A DNA stretch of 64,000 nt from NCBI GenBank assembly GCA_039944855.1, contig JBDUXZ010000022.1:98186-162185 (forward strand), read 5' to 3'. The notes beneath the pieces are model-generated. The model was not told the origin of the DNA. It made no database searches and saw only the letters and a list, made by a program, of their open reading frames with translations. This stretch comes from Rhodothermales bacterium (GTDB taxonomy: Bacteria > Bacteroidota > Rhodothermia > Rhodothermales > JANQRZ01). How positions within the stretch are numbered: the first letter of the stretch is position 1; each line of letters opens with the position of its first letter. This document shows positions 24,592 to 34,533 of this stretch, piece after piece. A program made the translations under genes and the position numbers.

Positions 24592-25935
24592 ATGAACAAG
24601 CACACGAACCCCACCCCCCCGGTGACGCCGCCCTCTCGGCCCGACCGTTCCGTTCCCCCCCCTTCCGAACCAACACCGACCGCGCTCGGCTCCCGCGCCC
24701 GCCTGCGGACCTACCTCGCCGAGAACCGCCGCGCGCGCTTCCTCGCACTCGGCATGGGCCTCCTCGCCGTCGTCGTCCTCGTCTGGTGGTTCGTCGCACG
24801 GAGCGGCGAACCGCTCGGGGACGATGCCACCATCGAGACCGACGAGCACGCGGAAGAAGGGGGCGAGCACGCCGAGGAAGAGCTCGTCGTCCTCACCGCA
24901 GCCGAGGTCGAGGAGTTCGGGATCGACGTGCGGACGGCGGGGCCGGGCACGATGGCCGTCGAGAAGGAGCTGCCGGGCGAGGTCCGCGCGAATGAGGACC
25001 GCTACGCCCACGTCACGCCCCGCCTCCCCGGCATCGTCCGGAGCGTGAGCGTGAGCGTCGGCTCATACGTCCGGCAGGGCCAGACGATGGCCGTCATCGA
25101 GAGCCGCGAGCTGGCCGACCTCTCGGCCGAGTACCTCGCCGCCGTGGAGCGGGAGGAGCTGGCACGGACCTCGTTCGAGCGCGAGGAGCGGCTCTACGAG
25201 CAGGAGATCACCTCGCAGGCCGACTACCTCGAGGCGCGGCAGGAGCTGGCCGAGGCCCGCATCCGCACGCGCTCGGCCCGGCAGAAGCTCATCGCGCTCG
25301 GGTTCTCCGATGGCTACATCGAGTCGCTCCCGCAGCGGGGCGAGCGGAGCCTCGTTACCTACCCCCTCACGGCCCCGCTCTCGGGCCGTGTCCTCGAGAA
25401 GCACATCGTCGCCGGCGAGGCCGTTGAGGCCGACACCGACGCCTTCGAGGTAGCCGACCTCTCTACCGTTTGGGTGGACCTCTCCGTCTACCAGCGCGAC
25501 CTCGGCGTCGTCCGCGAGGGGCAGGAGGTCGTTGTCGACGCCGGGCCGGCGCTCGGCCGCACGCGCGGGACGATCTCCTACGTCCGTCCCGTCGTGGGGG
25601 AGGAGACGCGGACGGCGATTGCCCGCGCTGTCATTCGGAACCCGGAGGGGATGCTCCGCCCCGGCCAGTTTGTCACCGGCCTCATCGCCGTAGATGAGGC
25701 CGAGGTCGAGATCGTCGTGCCCGAGACGGCCGTGCTCGACGTCGAGGGCACGCCCACCGTCTTCGTCCAGACGGGCGAAGGCTTTGTTCCTCGCCCCGTC
25801 GAAGTCGGCGACCGCACGGCCGACGAGGTGGCGATCACGAGCGGGCTCTCGGCCGGCGAGCGCTACGTCGCCGCCGGAGCCTTCGCGCTCAAGGCCGAGC
25901 TCGGAAAGGAGGCTTTCGGCGACGACGACGACTGA
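24592..25935 (+). CDS. czcB: CzcB-type membrane fusion protein (island A)
   Basis: 447 aa periplasmic adaptor. A proline-rich cytoplasmic N-terminus is followed by one membrane helix (FLALGMGLLAVVVLVWWFVA, about residues 43-62) and an acidic His-containing linker (DEHAEEGGEHAEEE). Lipoyl/hairpin segments (GIVRSVSVSVGSYVRQGQTM; ESRELADLSAEYLAAVE) and the beta-barrel domain (STVWVDLSVYQRDLGVV) follow. It links CzcA to CzcC. The start ATG at 24592 was chosen over an upstream in-frame codon because it follows the czcC stop by 4 bp. Confidence 0.95.
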   Translation: MNKHTNPTPPVTPPSRPDRSVPPPSEPTPTALGSRARLRTYLAENRRARFLALGMGLLAVVVLVWWFVARSGEPLGDDATIETDEHAEEGGEHAEEELVVLTAAEVEEFGIDVRTAGPGTMAVEKELPGEVRANEDRYAHVTPRLPGIVRSVSVSVGSYVRQGQTMAVIESRELADLSAEYLAAVEREELARTSFEREERLYEQEITSQADYLEARQELAEARIRTRSARQKLIALGFSDGYIESLPQRGERSLVTYPLTAPLSGRVLEKHIVAGEAVEADTDAFEVADLSTVWVDLSVYQRDLGVVREGQEVVVDAGPALGRTRGTISYVRPVVGEETRTAIARAVIRNPEGMLRPGQFVTGLIAVDEAEVEIVVPETAVLDVEGTPTVFVQTGEGFVPRPVEVGDRTADEVAITSGLSAGERYVAAGAFALKAELGKEAFGDDDD

Positions 25936-25993
25936 TGGCGCGCCGACGCCCCCAATCCCTCGCACATCGAAGCACGACTGAACTCCCAACTCA

Positions 25994-28900
25994 ATGGAAA
26001 AGATCATCCCGTTCGCGCTGCGGAGCCGCCTCCTTGTCCTCGCCCTCGGCGTGCTCGTCGTGGCCGCCGGGTGGTGGACCTATGAGCGCCTCCCCATCGA
26101 CGCCTTCCCCGACGTCTCGCCATCCCTCGTCCAGGTCTTCACCGTCACCGAAGGGCTCGCGCCGGAGGAGGTCGAGCGCTACGTGACCTACCCCGTCGAG
26201 ACGGCCATGAACGGGCTGCCCAACCTGGAGCAGATCCGCTCGGTCTCTAACTTCGGGCTGAGCGTCGTCAACGTCTACTTCGAGGAGGGGACCGACGTCT
26301 ACTTCGCCCGCCAGCTCGTCGGCGAGCGGCTCCAGGAGGCCCGGGAGAGCATCCCGCCCGGCTTCGGCGAGCCCGAGATGGGGCCGATCTCGACGGGCAT
26401 GGGCCTCGTCCTCTTCTACTACCTCGACGACACGACGGGCGCGTACAGCCTGGAGGAGCTCCGCACGATGCAGGACTGGATCGTGAAGACGAGCCTCCAA
26501 ACCGTCCCCGGCGTCACCGAGGTGCTCGGCATCGGCGGCTACGAGCGGCAGTTCCAGGTCGTCATAGACCCCGACGCGCTGCTGCGCTACGACGTCACGC
26601 TGGCGGAAGTGACCGAGGCGCTGGAGGAGAACAACCTCAACGTCGGGGCGCAGTACATCGAGCAGAACGCCGAGCAGTTCGTCGTCCGCTCGGTCGGGCT
26701 GGCGACCAGCCTGGTCGATCTCGAAAACGTGGTCGTGCGGACGGCGGACGGCACGCCCATCTTCGTGCGCGACGTGGCGGACGTGCGCATAGGCGGCGCG
26801 ATCCGGCGCGGCCTCCAGACGCAAGGAGGCGTGCGCGAAGTCGTCTCGGGCATGGTCGTGAAGCTCTACGGGGCGAACTCGTCCACCGTCATCGGCCGCG
26901 TCGAGACGAAGCTCGCCGAGATCAACGAGGCGCTCCCGGACGGCGTCGAGATCGTCCCGTACTACGAGCAGAAGACGCTCGTGGAAGCCGCCGTGGCGAC
27001 GGTGACGAACGCGCTCTGGCAGGGCATCCTCCTCGTCGTCATCGTGCTCATCGCCTTCCTCGGCTCCTGGCGGCCGAGCGTGGTGGTGGCGCTCGCGATT
27101 CCGTTCTCGGTCCTCTTCGCGGCCGTCTTCATGGGGCTCTTCGACATCTCGGCCAACCTCATGTCGCTCGGCGGCCTGGCAATTGCCATCGGGATGATGG
27201 TGGACGGGGCGATCGTGATGGTCGAGAACGTAGACCGGATGCTGCGCGAGGCGCCGCCCGACGAACCCCGCGTGCATGTCGTCGCGCGGGCGTGCGCTGA
27301 GGTCGCGCGGCCGGTCGCCTTCGCCGTCCTCATCATCGTCGTCGTGTTCCTCCCGCTCTTCACGCTCCAGGGCGTCGAGGGCAAGACGTTCCGGCCGCTC
27401 GCCTACACCGTGGCCCTCGCGATGCTCGGCTCGCTCGTCTACGCGCTCGTCCTCGCCCCGGTCTTCTCGGACCTGCTGATGCGGCGTCCGAAAGAGATCG
27501 GCGGTGACGGCGCACTGGGGAAGAAGCCGCTCGCGGAACGGGTGCTCGACCGGATGACCGCGTGGTACCGCCCCGTCGTGGCGTTCTTCGTGCGGCAGCG
27601 GACGTGGGCGATCGGCCTCGCCGTGGGCCTCCTCGCCGTCGGGGCGGCCGTCTTCCCCCTCCTCGGGAGCGAGTTCACGCCGACGCTCCAGGAGGGCACC
27701 GTCATCATGCGCCTCACGATGGCCCCGTCGATCTCGCTCACCGAGAGCCAGGCGACGGCGCAGCGCGTCGAGCGCCGCCTCATGGCGATTCCCGAAATCG
27801 AGGACGTGATAAGCCGGATCGGGCGCGGCGAGGTGGGCGCGCACGCCGACCCCATCAACTCGGCCGAGATGTACCTCGTGCTGACACCGGAGGACGAGTG
27901 GCGCTTCGACAGCCAGGAGGCGCTGATGACGGCGATCCGCGACGAGTTGGGCGAGGTGCCGGGCGTGCTGACCAACTTCACGCAGCCCATCCAGATGACG
28001 GTCGACGAGCTCCTCGAAGGCGTCAAGGCCGAGCTCGCCGTGAAGCTCTTCGGCGACGACCTGGGCGTGCTCAAGGAGCAGGCCGACGAGATCGCCGCCG
28101 CGCTGAACACGGTAGAGGGCGCGGCCGACGTGCAGGCCGACCAGATCACCGGGACGCCGCAGCTCCAGATCACCGTGGACCGGCAGGCGATTGCCCGCTA
28201 CGGCGTCAACGTTGCCGACGTGCAGCGGACGGTGGCGACGGCGGTGGGCGGGGCCGAGGCGGGGCAGATCTTCGAGGGCATCCGCCGCTTCCCCATCTAC
28301 GTCCGCTTCGAGGAAGACGCCCGCTCGACGCCCGAGGCGATCGGCGACCTCTTGATCCCGCTCCCCGGCGGCGGAACCGTCCCGCTCGGCGCACTCGCCG
28401 AGGTGGGCGAGGTCGTCGGGCCGCGGCAGATCACCCGGCAGGACAACCAGCGCTTCATCACGGTCCAGCTCAACGTCGAGGGCCGCGACATCGGCTCGTT
28501 CGTCGCCGAGGCGCAGGAGGTGATCCGGCAAGAGGTGGACCTCCCGCCGGGCTACCTCACGACGTGGGGCGGGCAGTTCCGGCTCCAGCAGGAGGCGAAC
28601 AAGCGGCTCATGGTCGTCGTCCCCATCACGCTCCTCATCGTATTCCTCCTGCTCTACTCCAGCTTCAACTCGCTGAAGAACGCCACGCTCATCGTGCTCA
28701 ACATCCCGCTCGCCCTCGTCGGCGGCATCGTCGCGCTGTGGATCACGGGGCAGAACCTCTCGGTCCCGGCGTCCGTCGGGTTCATCGCGCTCTTCGGGAT
28801 CTCGCTCCAGAACGGGATGGTGCTCGTGACCTACCTCAACCAGCTCATCCGCGACGGGACGGCGATGGACCGGGCGAGCGTGGAGGGCGCGCTCCTCCGG

Positions 28901-29143
28901 CTCCGCCCCGTGCTGATGACGGCGGTGACGACGGCGCTCGGCCTCCTCCCGCTGCTCTTCTCGGCGGGGACGGGGAGCGAGGTGCAGCGCCCGCTGGCGA
29001 CCGTCGTGGTCGGCGGCCTCTTCACCTCGACGGTGCTGACGCTCCTCGTCCTCCCCGCCCTCTACACGTGGTTCAGCGAGCCGACGGTAGCGGCGGAGCC
29101 CGCCGAACCGGAAACGGCCGAACTCGCTCATGCTACTGCCTGA
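25994..29143 (+). CDS. czcA: CzcA-type heavy-metal RND pump (island A)
   Basis: 1049 aa inner-membrane proton-driven pump of the HME-RND family. It starts with an amphipathic segment and TM1 (LLVLALGVLVVAAGWWTY), followed by periplasmic loops with the YVTYPVETAMNGLPNL signature. TM4 reads AIAIGMMVDGAIVMVEN near residue 400, whereas classical CzcA has DFGxxVDGA. This suggests a different substrate set from the island B pump. The C-terminal membrane half is complete ([20 protein letters not shown]). Paired with the CzcC and CzcB genes directly upstream. Confidence 0.95.
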   Translation: MEKIIPFALRSRLLVLALGVLVVAAGWWTYERLPIDAFPDVSPSLVQVFTVTEGLAPEEVERYVTYPVETAMNGLPNLEQIRSVSNFGLSVVNVYFEEGTDVYFARQLVGERLQEARESIPPGFGEPEMGPISTGMGLVLFYYLDDTTGAYSLEELRTMQDWIVKTSLQTVPGVTEVLGIGGYERQFQVVIDPDALLRYDVTLAEVTEALEENNLNVGAQYIEQNAEQFVVRSVGLATSLVDLENVVVRTADGTPIFVRDVADVRIGGAIRRGLQTQGGVREVVSGMVVKLYGANSSTVIGRVETKLAEINEALPDGVEIVPYYEQKTLVEAAVATVTNALWQGILLVVIVLIAFLGSWRPSVVVALAIPFSVLFAAVFMGLFDISANLMSLGGLAIAIGMMVDGAIVMVENVDRMLREAPPDEPRVHVVARACAEVARPVAFAVLIIVVVFLPLFTLQGVEGKTFRPLAYTVALAMLGSLVYALVLAPVFSDLLMRRPKEIGGDGALGKKPLAERVLDRMTAWYRPVVAFFVRQRTWAIGLAVGLLAVGAAVFPLLGSEFTPTLQEGTVIMRLTMAPSISLTESQATAQRVERRLMAIPEIEDVISRIGRGEVGAHADPINSAEMYLVLTPEDEWRFDSQEALMTAIRDELGEVPGVLTNFTQPIQMTVDELLEGVKAELAVKLFGDDLGVLKEQADEIAAALNTVEGAADVQADQITGTPQLQITVDRQAIARYGVNVADVQRTVATAVGGAEAGQIFEGIRRFPIYVRFEEDARSTPEAIGDLLIPLPGGGTVPLGALAEVGEVVGPRQITRQDNQRFITVQLNVEGRDIGSFVAEAQEVIRQEVDLPPGYLTTWGGQFRLQQEANKRLMVVVPITLLIVFLLLYSSFNSLKNATLIVLNIPLALVGGIVALWITGQNLSVPASVGFIALFGISLQNGMVLVTYLNQLIRDGTAMDRASVEGALLRLRPVLMTAVTTALGLLPLLFSAGTGSEVQRPLATVVVGGLFTSTVLTLLVLPALYTWFSEPTVAAEPAEPETAELAHATA

Positions 29144-29155
29144 CCCGAACCTGCT

Positions 29156-29497
29156 ATGAAACACGTCATCGCCTTCATCAAACCGCACAAGCTCTCCGAC
29201 GTCACGCTCGCGCTCCACCGCGTCGAGGGGCTGACGGGGATGAGCGCCGCCGACGTCCGCGGCTTCGGCCGAGGGCGCGCCCTCGACATGCCTGACACGT
29301 TCTCGGAGGGGGCCGCCGACTTCGTCCCGCGCGTCCGCATCGAGGCCGTGTGCCGCGACGAGATCGTGGAGGAGGTCGTCGAGACGATCCGGCGCGAGGC
29401 GCACACGGGCCTCCGCGGCGACGGGAAGATCTACGTCGCGCCCGTCGAGGACGCCGTCCGCATCTCCACCGGTGAGCGCGGCGAAGCCGCCGTTTGA
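29156..29497 (+). CDS. PII-like signal protein linked to metal efflux
   Basis: 113 aa. The P-II C-terminal signature is clear: GDGKIYVAPVEDAVRIST followed by GERGEAAV. The N-terminal beta-alpha-beta half (MKHVIAFIKPHKLSDVTLAL) also fits. The T-loop is shortened and altered and does not show the uridylylated Tyr51 context of GlnB. It sits 12 bp after czcA. PII-like proteins beside CzcA pumps are known from several bacterial genomes, where they may sense nucleotides or metal; a nitrogen role is unlikely here. Confidence 0.8.
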   Translation: MKHVIAFIKPHKLSDVTLALHRVEGLTGMSAADVRGFGRGRALDMPDTFSEGAADFVPRVRIEAVCRDEIVEEVVETIRREAHTGLRGDGKIYVAPVEDAVRISTGERGEAAV

Positions 29498-29518
29498 CCG
29501 CTCTCTATCTCGAATCCT

Positions 29519-30568
29519 ATGACGTACCTCCTCTGGGTACCCGTCCTCCTCGCCGCCGTCTGGGCCGCGCACTGGGGGGCCGAGCACCTCTCGGCTCCGC
29601 TGAGAAAGCTGCGCCAGAAGTGGGGGATCTCCGTGGCCGCCGGCGGCGCGCTCATCGGGCTGGCCGCGGCGAGCCCCGAGGTCGGCATCGCCACGTCGGC
29701 GGCGATGCGGGGCGTCTCCGACATCGGGCTTGGGAGCTCCGTCGGGTCGAACGTCATCGCCATCCCCATCATGGTGGTCACGGCCTACCTCGCCACGCGG
29801 AAGCGACGGCTGGGGGAGGACCAGGAGAACGACGGGAATAACGACGGCGGCGGCGAAGGGGGCGGCAGCGCGGAGCACGAGGGTCACGAGCGGCACCTTC
29901 GCGAGCACGCTCTCGTCGTGGACCGCCAGGCGGTCACGGTGCAGGCACTGCCGTACCTCGGCCTCGTCGCCCTCTTCGCTGCGCTGACGCTGCCTGCCCC
30001 ATGGCGCGGCCTCCAGCCCCTCGACGCGGCGCTCTTGGGGGCGGGCTACCTCGCCTACGCCGCGCAGGCGCTCCTTCGGGGGCGCGGCGAGGGCGAGGAC
30101 GTGGACTGGCCCAAGAAGGAGGTCGCCCTCGCCGTCGGTGGCGTGGCGGCACTCGTGGCCGGGGCCTATTTCACCGTCCTCGCAACCGAGAACATCGTCT
30201 CCGGGCTCGGCATCGAGGCCGTCGTGGGTGGCCTCTTCATCACGGCCCCGATGGCGGCGCTCCCGGAGGTGTTCGCCACGTGGAGCGTGACGCGGAGCGG
30301 GCAGGTGACGCCGGCGGTGACGAGCGTGATCGGCGACCACGCCGTGACGCTCACGCTCTCGTTCGTGCCGCTGGCGCTGGCGACGCTCCCGGCCGAGAAC
30401 TTCCGGCTCTTCGCGATCAACCTCGTCGGCGTCGCGCTCGTGGCGGTGCTCTACGCGGCCTTCGTGTGGGTGGGCGGGCGCGAGAAGGGCTTCCAGCGGT
30501 GGCAGGTGGTAACGCTCGCCGTCGTCGCCCCGCTGTGGGTCGTCGCCGTCATCTTCTGGGGACTCTAG
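29519..30568 (+). CDS. Sodium/calcium exchanger family (CaCA) transporter
   Basis: 349 aa, about ten membrane helices in two inverted halves. The alpha repeats are GLAAASPEVGIATSAAMRG with GSSVGSNVIAIPIMV in the first half, and GGLFITAPMAALPEVFATW with SVIGDHAVTLTLSFV in the second. An acidic and glycine-rich central loop (residues 100-130) separates them. Members exchange Ca2+ or other cations for Na+ or H+. Its place inside the metal operon suggests it moves a divalent metal. It starts 21 bp after the PII-like gene. Confidence 0.8.
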   Translation: MTYLLWVPVLLAAVWAAHWGAEHLSAPLRKLRQKWGISVAAGGALIGLAAASPEVGIATSAAMRGVSDIGLGSSVGSNVIAIPIMVVTAYLATRKRRLGEDQENDGNNDGGGEGGGSAEHEGHERHLREHALVVDRQAVTVQALPYLGLVALFAALTLPAPWRGLQPLDAALLGAGYLAYAAQALLRGRGEGEDVDWPKKEVALAVGGVAALVAGAYFTVLATENIVSGLGIEAVVGGLFITAPMAALPEVFATWSVTRSGQVTPAVTSVIGDHAVTLTLSFVPLALATLPAENFRLFAINLVGVALVAVLYAAFVWVGGREKGFQRWQVVTLAVVAPLWVVAVIFWGL

Positions 30569-30581
30569 CCGAAGCAGACCT

Positions 30582-31382
30582 ATGCACCAGACCACCTACC
30601 ACGTCGAGAAGATGGACTGCGCCGCCGAGGAGCACCTCGTGCGGATGCGCCTCGAAGACATGGACGGCGTCCGCCGCCTCGCCTTCGACCTCCCGGCCCG
30701 ACGGCTCGACGTCGTTCACGCCGGCGACGTGGCACCCGTCACGGCAGCGCTAGACGAGCTCGGCCTCGGGGCCAGGCACGTCACGACGGAAGCGTTGGAT
30801 GGCGCTCTCTCCGACGCTGACGCTGACGACACTGGGGAACGGAGGCCGCTCCTTCTCGCCCTCGTCATCAACGCCGCCTTCTTCGTCGGCGAACTCACGG
30901 CCGGGCTCCTCGCCGGGTCGATGGGCCTCGTGGCCGACTCGCTCGACATGCTCGCCGACGCGCTCGTCTACGCGCTCAGCCTCGCAGCCGTCGGCGGGAC
31001 CGTGCTCCGTAAGAAGCAGCTCGCGCGGACGAGCGGGTACCTCCAGCTTGGCCTCGCCGTCTTCGGCTTGGTCGAGGTGGCGCGGCGCTTCGTGACGGGC
31101 GAAGGCGCACCAGACGTGACGACCATGCTCGTCGTGGCCGCGCTCGCCCTCGCCGGGAACGTGGCGACGCTCGTGATCCTGAGTAAGGCGAAGCGAGGAG
31201 AGGCCCACATCGAGGCCTCCTGGATCTTCACCTCGAACGACATCAAGGTGAACGGTCTGGTGATCGCCTCCGCCCTCGTCGTCTGGGCGACGGCCTCGGC
31301 CATCCCGGACCTGCTCGCTGGCGGTTTCATCTTCCTCATCGTCGCAAATGGCGCGCGGCAGATCCTCGCGCTGTCGAGGTGA
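30582..31382 (+). CDS. CDF-type cation efflux protein with HMA-like N-terminus
   Basis: 266 aa. Residues 1-70 form a small ferredoxin-like domain resembling HMA but with a single Cys (KMDCAAEEHLV). The rest is a cation diffusion facilitator membrane domain with the metal site ADSLDMLADALVYAL and a second site in the IEASWIFTSNDIKVNGLVI helix. The cytoplasmic C-terminal CDF domain is absent. This shape is seen in CzcD-like transporters of many Bacteroidota. It follows the CaCA gene by 13 bp. Confidence 0.8.
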   Translation: MHQTTYHVEKMDCAAEEHLVRMRLEDMDGVRRLAFDLPARRLDVVHAGDVAPVTAALDELGLGARHVTTEALDGALSDADADDTGERRPLLLALVINAAFFVGELTAGLLAGSMGLVADSLDMLADALVYALSLAAVGGTVLRKKQLARTSGYLQLGLAVFGLVEVARRFVTGEGAPDVTTMLVVAALALAGNVATLVILSKAKRGEAHIEASWIFTSNDIKVNGLVIASALVVWATASAIPDLLAGGFIFLIVANGARQILALSR

Positions 31383-31401
31383 ACAGGTCCCGGAGGCTGC
31401 C

Positions 31402-32019
31402 GTGAACCCGAACACCAACACTTGGAATCGTATCGGCTACGGGCTCTACGCGCCGTTCTACGATGTCGTGGCCCGCAGGCTCGACCGCGGACGCCGCCGC
31501 TCCATCGAAGCGCTCGGCCTCCAGACGGGCGAGCGCGTCCTCATCCCCGGCTGCGGAACCGGCCTCGACTTCGAATCCCTCCCGCCCGGCCTCCGCGTGG
31601 TCGCGGGAGACCTCTCGCCGGTGATGGTGCGGAAGGCGCAGGCCCGCGCCGACGCGCTCGGCCTCGACGCCGACGTCCGCGTGATGGATGCCCATGCCCT
31701 CGACCTCTCCGACGGCTCGTTCGACACGGCGCTGCTCCACCTCGTCCTCGCCGTCGTGCCCGACCCCGAAGCGGCGATCCGGGAGGTCGCCCGCGTGCTC
31801 CGCCCCGGCGGGCGCGTCGGCGTCTTCGACAAGTTCCTCGCCGACGCGGCCGAGCCGTCGCTCATCCGGCGGGCTGCGAGTGCCGTCGCCAACGTCATCG
31901 CCACCGACCTCAACGGTCGCCTCGGTCCCCTGCTCGACGCGAGTGGACTCGTGCTGGAGCGCGAGGAGCCGATTCTCTTCGGCACCCTCTTCGCTCTCGT
32001 CGCCGTCTACTCCGGCTGA
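31402..32019 (+). CDS. Class I SAM-dependent methyltransferase (island A)
   Basis: 205 aa from a GTG at 31402; an earlier in-frame start at 31348 would overlap the CDF gene. Rossmann motif I is VLIPGCGTGLDF, motif II VVAGDLSPVMVRKAQ, and the FDTALLHLVLAVVPDPEAA segment is typical of the Methyltransf_11/25 type. The N-terminus IGYGLYAPFYDVVARRLDRG matches a phospholipid/small-molecule group. The substrate is unknown. Together with the ATPase 14 bp downstream it forms a pair that recurs in island B. Confidence 0.8.
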   Translation: MNPNTNTWNRIGYGLYAPFYDVVARRLDRGRRRSIEALGLQTGERVLIPGCGTGLDFESLPPGLRVVAGDLSPVMVRKAQARADALGLDADVRVMDAHALDLSDGSFDTALLHLVLAVVPDPEAAIREVARVLRPGGRVGVFDKFLADAAEPSLIRRAASAVANVIATDLNGRLGPLLDASGLVLEREEPILFGTLFALVAVYSG

Positions 32020-32033
32020 ACCGACCTCTCCCC

Positions 32034-34511
32034 ATGCCCGAATCCATTCGCCTTGAACTCCCCGTTCTCCTCCCGGACGTCCCCGACGCCCGCGACGCCT
32101 GCGTCGCTCGGCTCACTGACGACCTCGCGGCCACCGAAGGCGTGGACCGCGCTCACGTCGTACCGGCCGCGAACGGCGAGCCGGCCCAGGTCTGCATCCA
32201 CTACGACCCGGACCGGCTCGCCCTCCCGCGCATCCGGCGCATCGCCGAGCGCGCCGGAGCCCGCATCACGGGGCGCTACGGCCACGTGCTATGGGGGGCC
32301 GACGGGCTTCTCCACCAGCGCCGCGCACGCACCGTGACGGAGCGGCTGAAGCAGCAGCCGGGCGTCGTCGAGGCCGAGGCCAACGCGACCGGCCCGATCC
32401 GCATCGAGTTCGACCGCGAGGCTACGGACGAGACGGCACTCCGACGGGCGCTCGCCGACCTCGGTGTGACGGTCCCGACTCCGGTTCCTGCCGAGCAGGT
32501 CCCGCTGGCGAGCCACGCCGGGCACGATCACGCGCCGGGGGCACACGGCCACGCCCACGGCGGCATCTTCGGCGAGCGGACCGAGCTCATCTTCGCCGTG
32601 TTGAGCGGCGTCTGTGTCGGACTCGGCTGGGTGCTGGAGGCATTCACCGACGTCACCGAGTGGGTGCCGCTCGCGCTCTTCATCGGGGCCTACTTCTTCG
32701 GCGGGTGGTTCACCGTGCGCGAGGCGTGGGACTCCGTTCGCGCGGGTCGCTTCGAGATCGACTTCCTCATGCTCGTGGCCGCGGCCGGGGCCGCCGCCCT
32801 CGGCGAGTGGTTCGAGGGTGCGCTGCTGCTGTTCCTCTTCTCGATTGGTCACGCGCTCGAGGGCTACGCGATGGGCCGCGCCCGTAAGGCCATCGAGGCC
32901 CTCGCCGAGCTCGCCCCCGATACGGCGACGGTCCGGCGAGACGGAGGGCCGAGGATCGGCCCCACCGAGCAGGAAGTACCCGTCGAGGAGCTCGTCGTCG
33001 GCGACACCGTGGTCGTCAAGACGAACGAGCGCCTCCCCGCCGACGGGTTCGTCGTCAAAGGCACGAGCGCTGTCAACCAGGCCCCTGTCACCGGCGAGAG
33101 CGTGCCCGTCGACAAGCGGCCCGTGGACGACGCCGAGGCCGCCCTCGCCGATCCGCATGGGCTCGACGCCGACCACCGCGTCTTCGCCGGCACCATCAAC
33201 GGGAGCGGGGCGCTGGAGGTCGTCGTGACGAAGACGGCGAACGAGTCCACGCTCGCCCGCGTGGTGCAGATGGTGACGGAGGCGGAGACGGAGCGCTCGC
33301 CGACGCAGCGGTTCACCGACCGCTTCGAGCGCGTGTTCGTACCTGCCGTGCTCGCCCTCGTATTCCTGCTCCTCTTCGCGTGGGTGGTCGTGGACGAGAC
33401 GTTCGCGCAGTCGTTTTACCGGGCGATGGCGGTGCTCGTGGCCGCCAGCCCCTGCGCGCTCGCGATTGCGACGCCGAGCGCCGTGCTCTCGGGCGTCGCC
33501 CGGGCCGGACGCGGCGGCGTGCTCGTCAAAGGCGGCGGGCCGCTCGAGAACCTCGGGCAGCTCTCGGCCATCGCCTTCGACAAGACCGGAACGCTCACCG
33601 AGGGCGAGCCCCGCGTGACGGACGTGGTGCCCGCCGAGGGCGCAACGCAGGACGAGCTGCTCACGACCGCCGTGGCCGTCGAGCGCCTGAGTGACCACCC
33701 CCTCGCGAAGGCCGTCGTCCGCCACGGCGAGGCCGAGGGTGTGACCTCGGCCGAGGCGACGGGTCTCCAGAGCATCACCGGGCGCGGCATCCGCGCCGAC
33801 CTCGCCGGCGAGCCCGTCTACATCGGTAAGGACGATCTCTTCGCTGAAGTCGAGGGAGTACCCCTCCCCGAGGCGGTACGCCAGACGGTCGAGCGCCTGG
33901 AGACCGAGGGGCGAACGACGATGATCGTCCGACGTGGCGAGCGCTACCTCGGCGTCGTCGGACTGATGGACACGCCGCGCGAGGCCGCGAAGGAGACGAT
34001 CGCTCGGCTCCGCGAGATCGGGATCGAGCGGATGGTGATGATCTCGGGCGACAACCAGCGCGTGGCCGAGGCCGTCGCGAAGGCCGTCGGGCTCGACGAG
34101 GCACGCGGCGACCTCATGCCCGAGGACAAAGTCGAGACGATCAAGCGCCTCAGCCGCGAGGCGAAGGTGGCGATGGTTGGCGACGGTGTCAACGACGCCC
34201 CCGCGATGGCGAACGCGACGGTGGGCATCGCGATGGGCGCGGCCGGCAGCGACGTGGCGCTGGAGACGGCCGACGTGGCGCTCATGGCCGACGACCTGCG
34301 GCACCTCCCCTTCGCCGTGGGCCTCAGCCGGAAAACGCGGGGGATCATCCGGCAGAACCTCTGGATGAGCCTCGGGATGGTGGCATTCCTCGTCCCCGCG
34401 ACGATCTTCGGGCTGGGGATCGGCCCGGCCGTGGCGCTCCACGAGGGGAGCACGCTCGTCGTCGTCTTCAACGCGCTCCGACTCCTCGCCTACCGCGCAC
34501 CGGGCACCTGA
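32034..34511 (+). CDS. P1B-4-type metal-transporting ATPase (island A)
   Basis: 825 aa. The N-terminus holds two HMA-like ferredoxin folds that lack CxxC, then a His-rich linker (HAGHDHAPGAHGHAHGG). The membrane core has the SPC motif (ASPCALAIATPSAV near residue 472) in TM6, DKTGT near 517, SDHPLAKAV, and GDGVNDAP. The last helix reads HEGSTLVVVFNALRLLA. SPC plus HEGxT identifies subgroup P1B-4, which exports Co, Zn, Cd or Fe rather than Cu. It ends 23 bp from the convergent mercury gene. Confidence 0.9.
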   Translation: MPESIRLELPVLLPDVPDARDACVARLTDDLAATEGVDRAHVVPAANGEPAQVCIHYDPDRLALPRIRRIAERAGARITGRYGHVLWGADGLLHQRRARTVTERLKQQPGVVEAEANATGPIRIEFDREATDETALRRALADLGVTVPTPVPAEQVPLASHAGHDHAPGAHGHAHGGIFGERTELIFAVLSGVCVGLGWVLEAFTDVTEWVPLALFIGAYFFGGWFTVREAWDSVRAGRFEIDFLMLVAAAGAAALGEWFEGALLLFLFSIGHALEGYAMGRARKAIEALAELAPDTATVRRDGGPRIGPTEQEVPVEELVVGDTVVVKTNERLPADGFVVKGTSAVNQAPVTGESVPVDKRPVDDAEAALADPHGLDADHRVFAGTINGSGALEVVVTKTANESTLARVVQMVTEAETERSPTQRFTDRFERVFVPAVLALVFLLLFAWVVVDETFAQSFYRAMAVLVAASPCALAIATPSAVLSGVARAGRGGVLVKGGGPLENLGQLSAIAFDKTGTLTEGEPRVTDVVPAEGATQDELLTTAVAVERLSDHPLAKAVVRHGEAEGVTSAEATGLQSITGRGIRADLAGEPVYIGKDDLFAEVEGVPLPEAVRQTVERLETEGRTTMIVRRGERYLGVVGLMDTPREAAKETIARLREIGIERMVMISGDNQRVAEAVAKAVGLDEARGDLMPEDKVETIKRLSREAKVAMVGDGVNDAPAMANATVGIAMGAAGSDVALETADVALMADDLRHLPFAVGLSRKTRGIIRQNLWMSLGMVAFLVPATIFGLGIGPAVALHEGSTLVVVFNALRLLAYRAPGT

Positions 34512-34533
34512 AGCCGACGGCCATCCTCTGTGC

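Noticed and set aside
25991..30595. A 1534-codon minus-strand reading frame opposite czcA, PII-like and CaCA genes
   Set aside because: Amino-acid makeup is Arg/His/Asp-rich, without domains. It is a mirror of high-GC coding on the plus strand.
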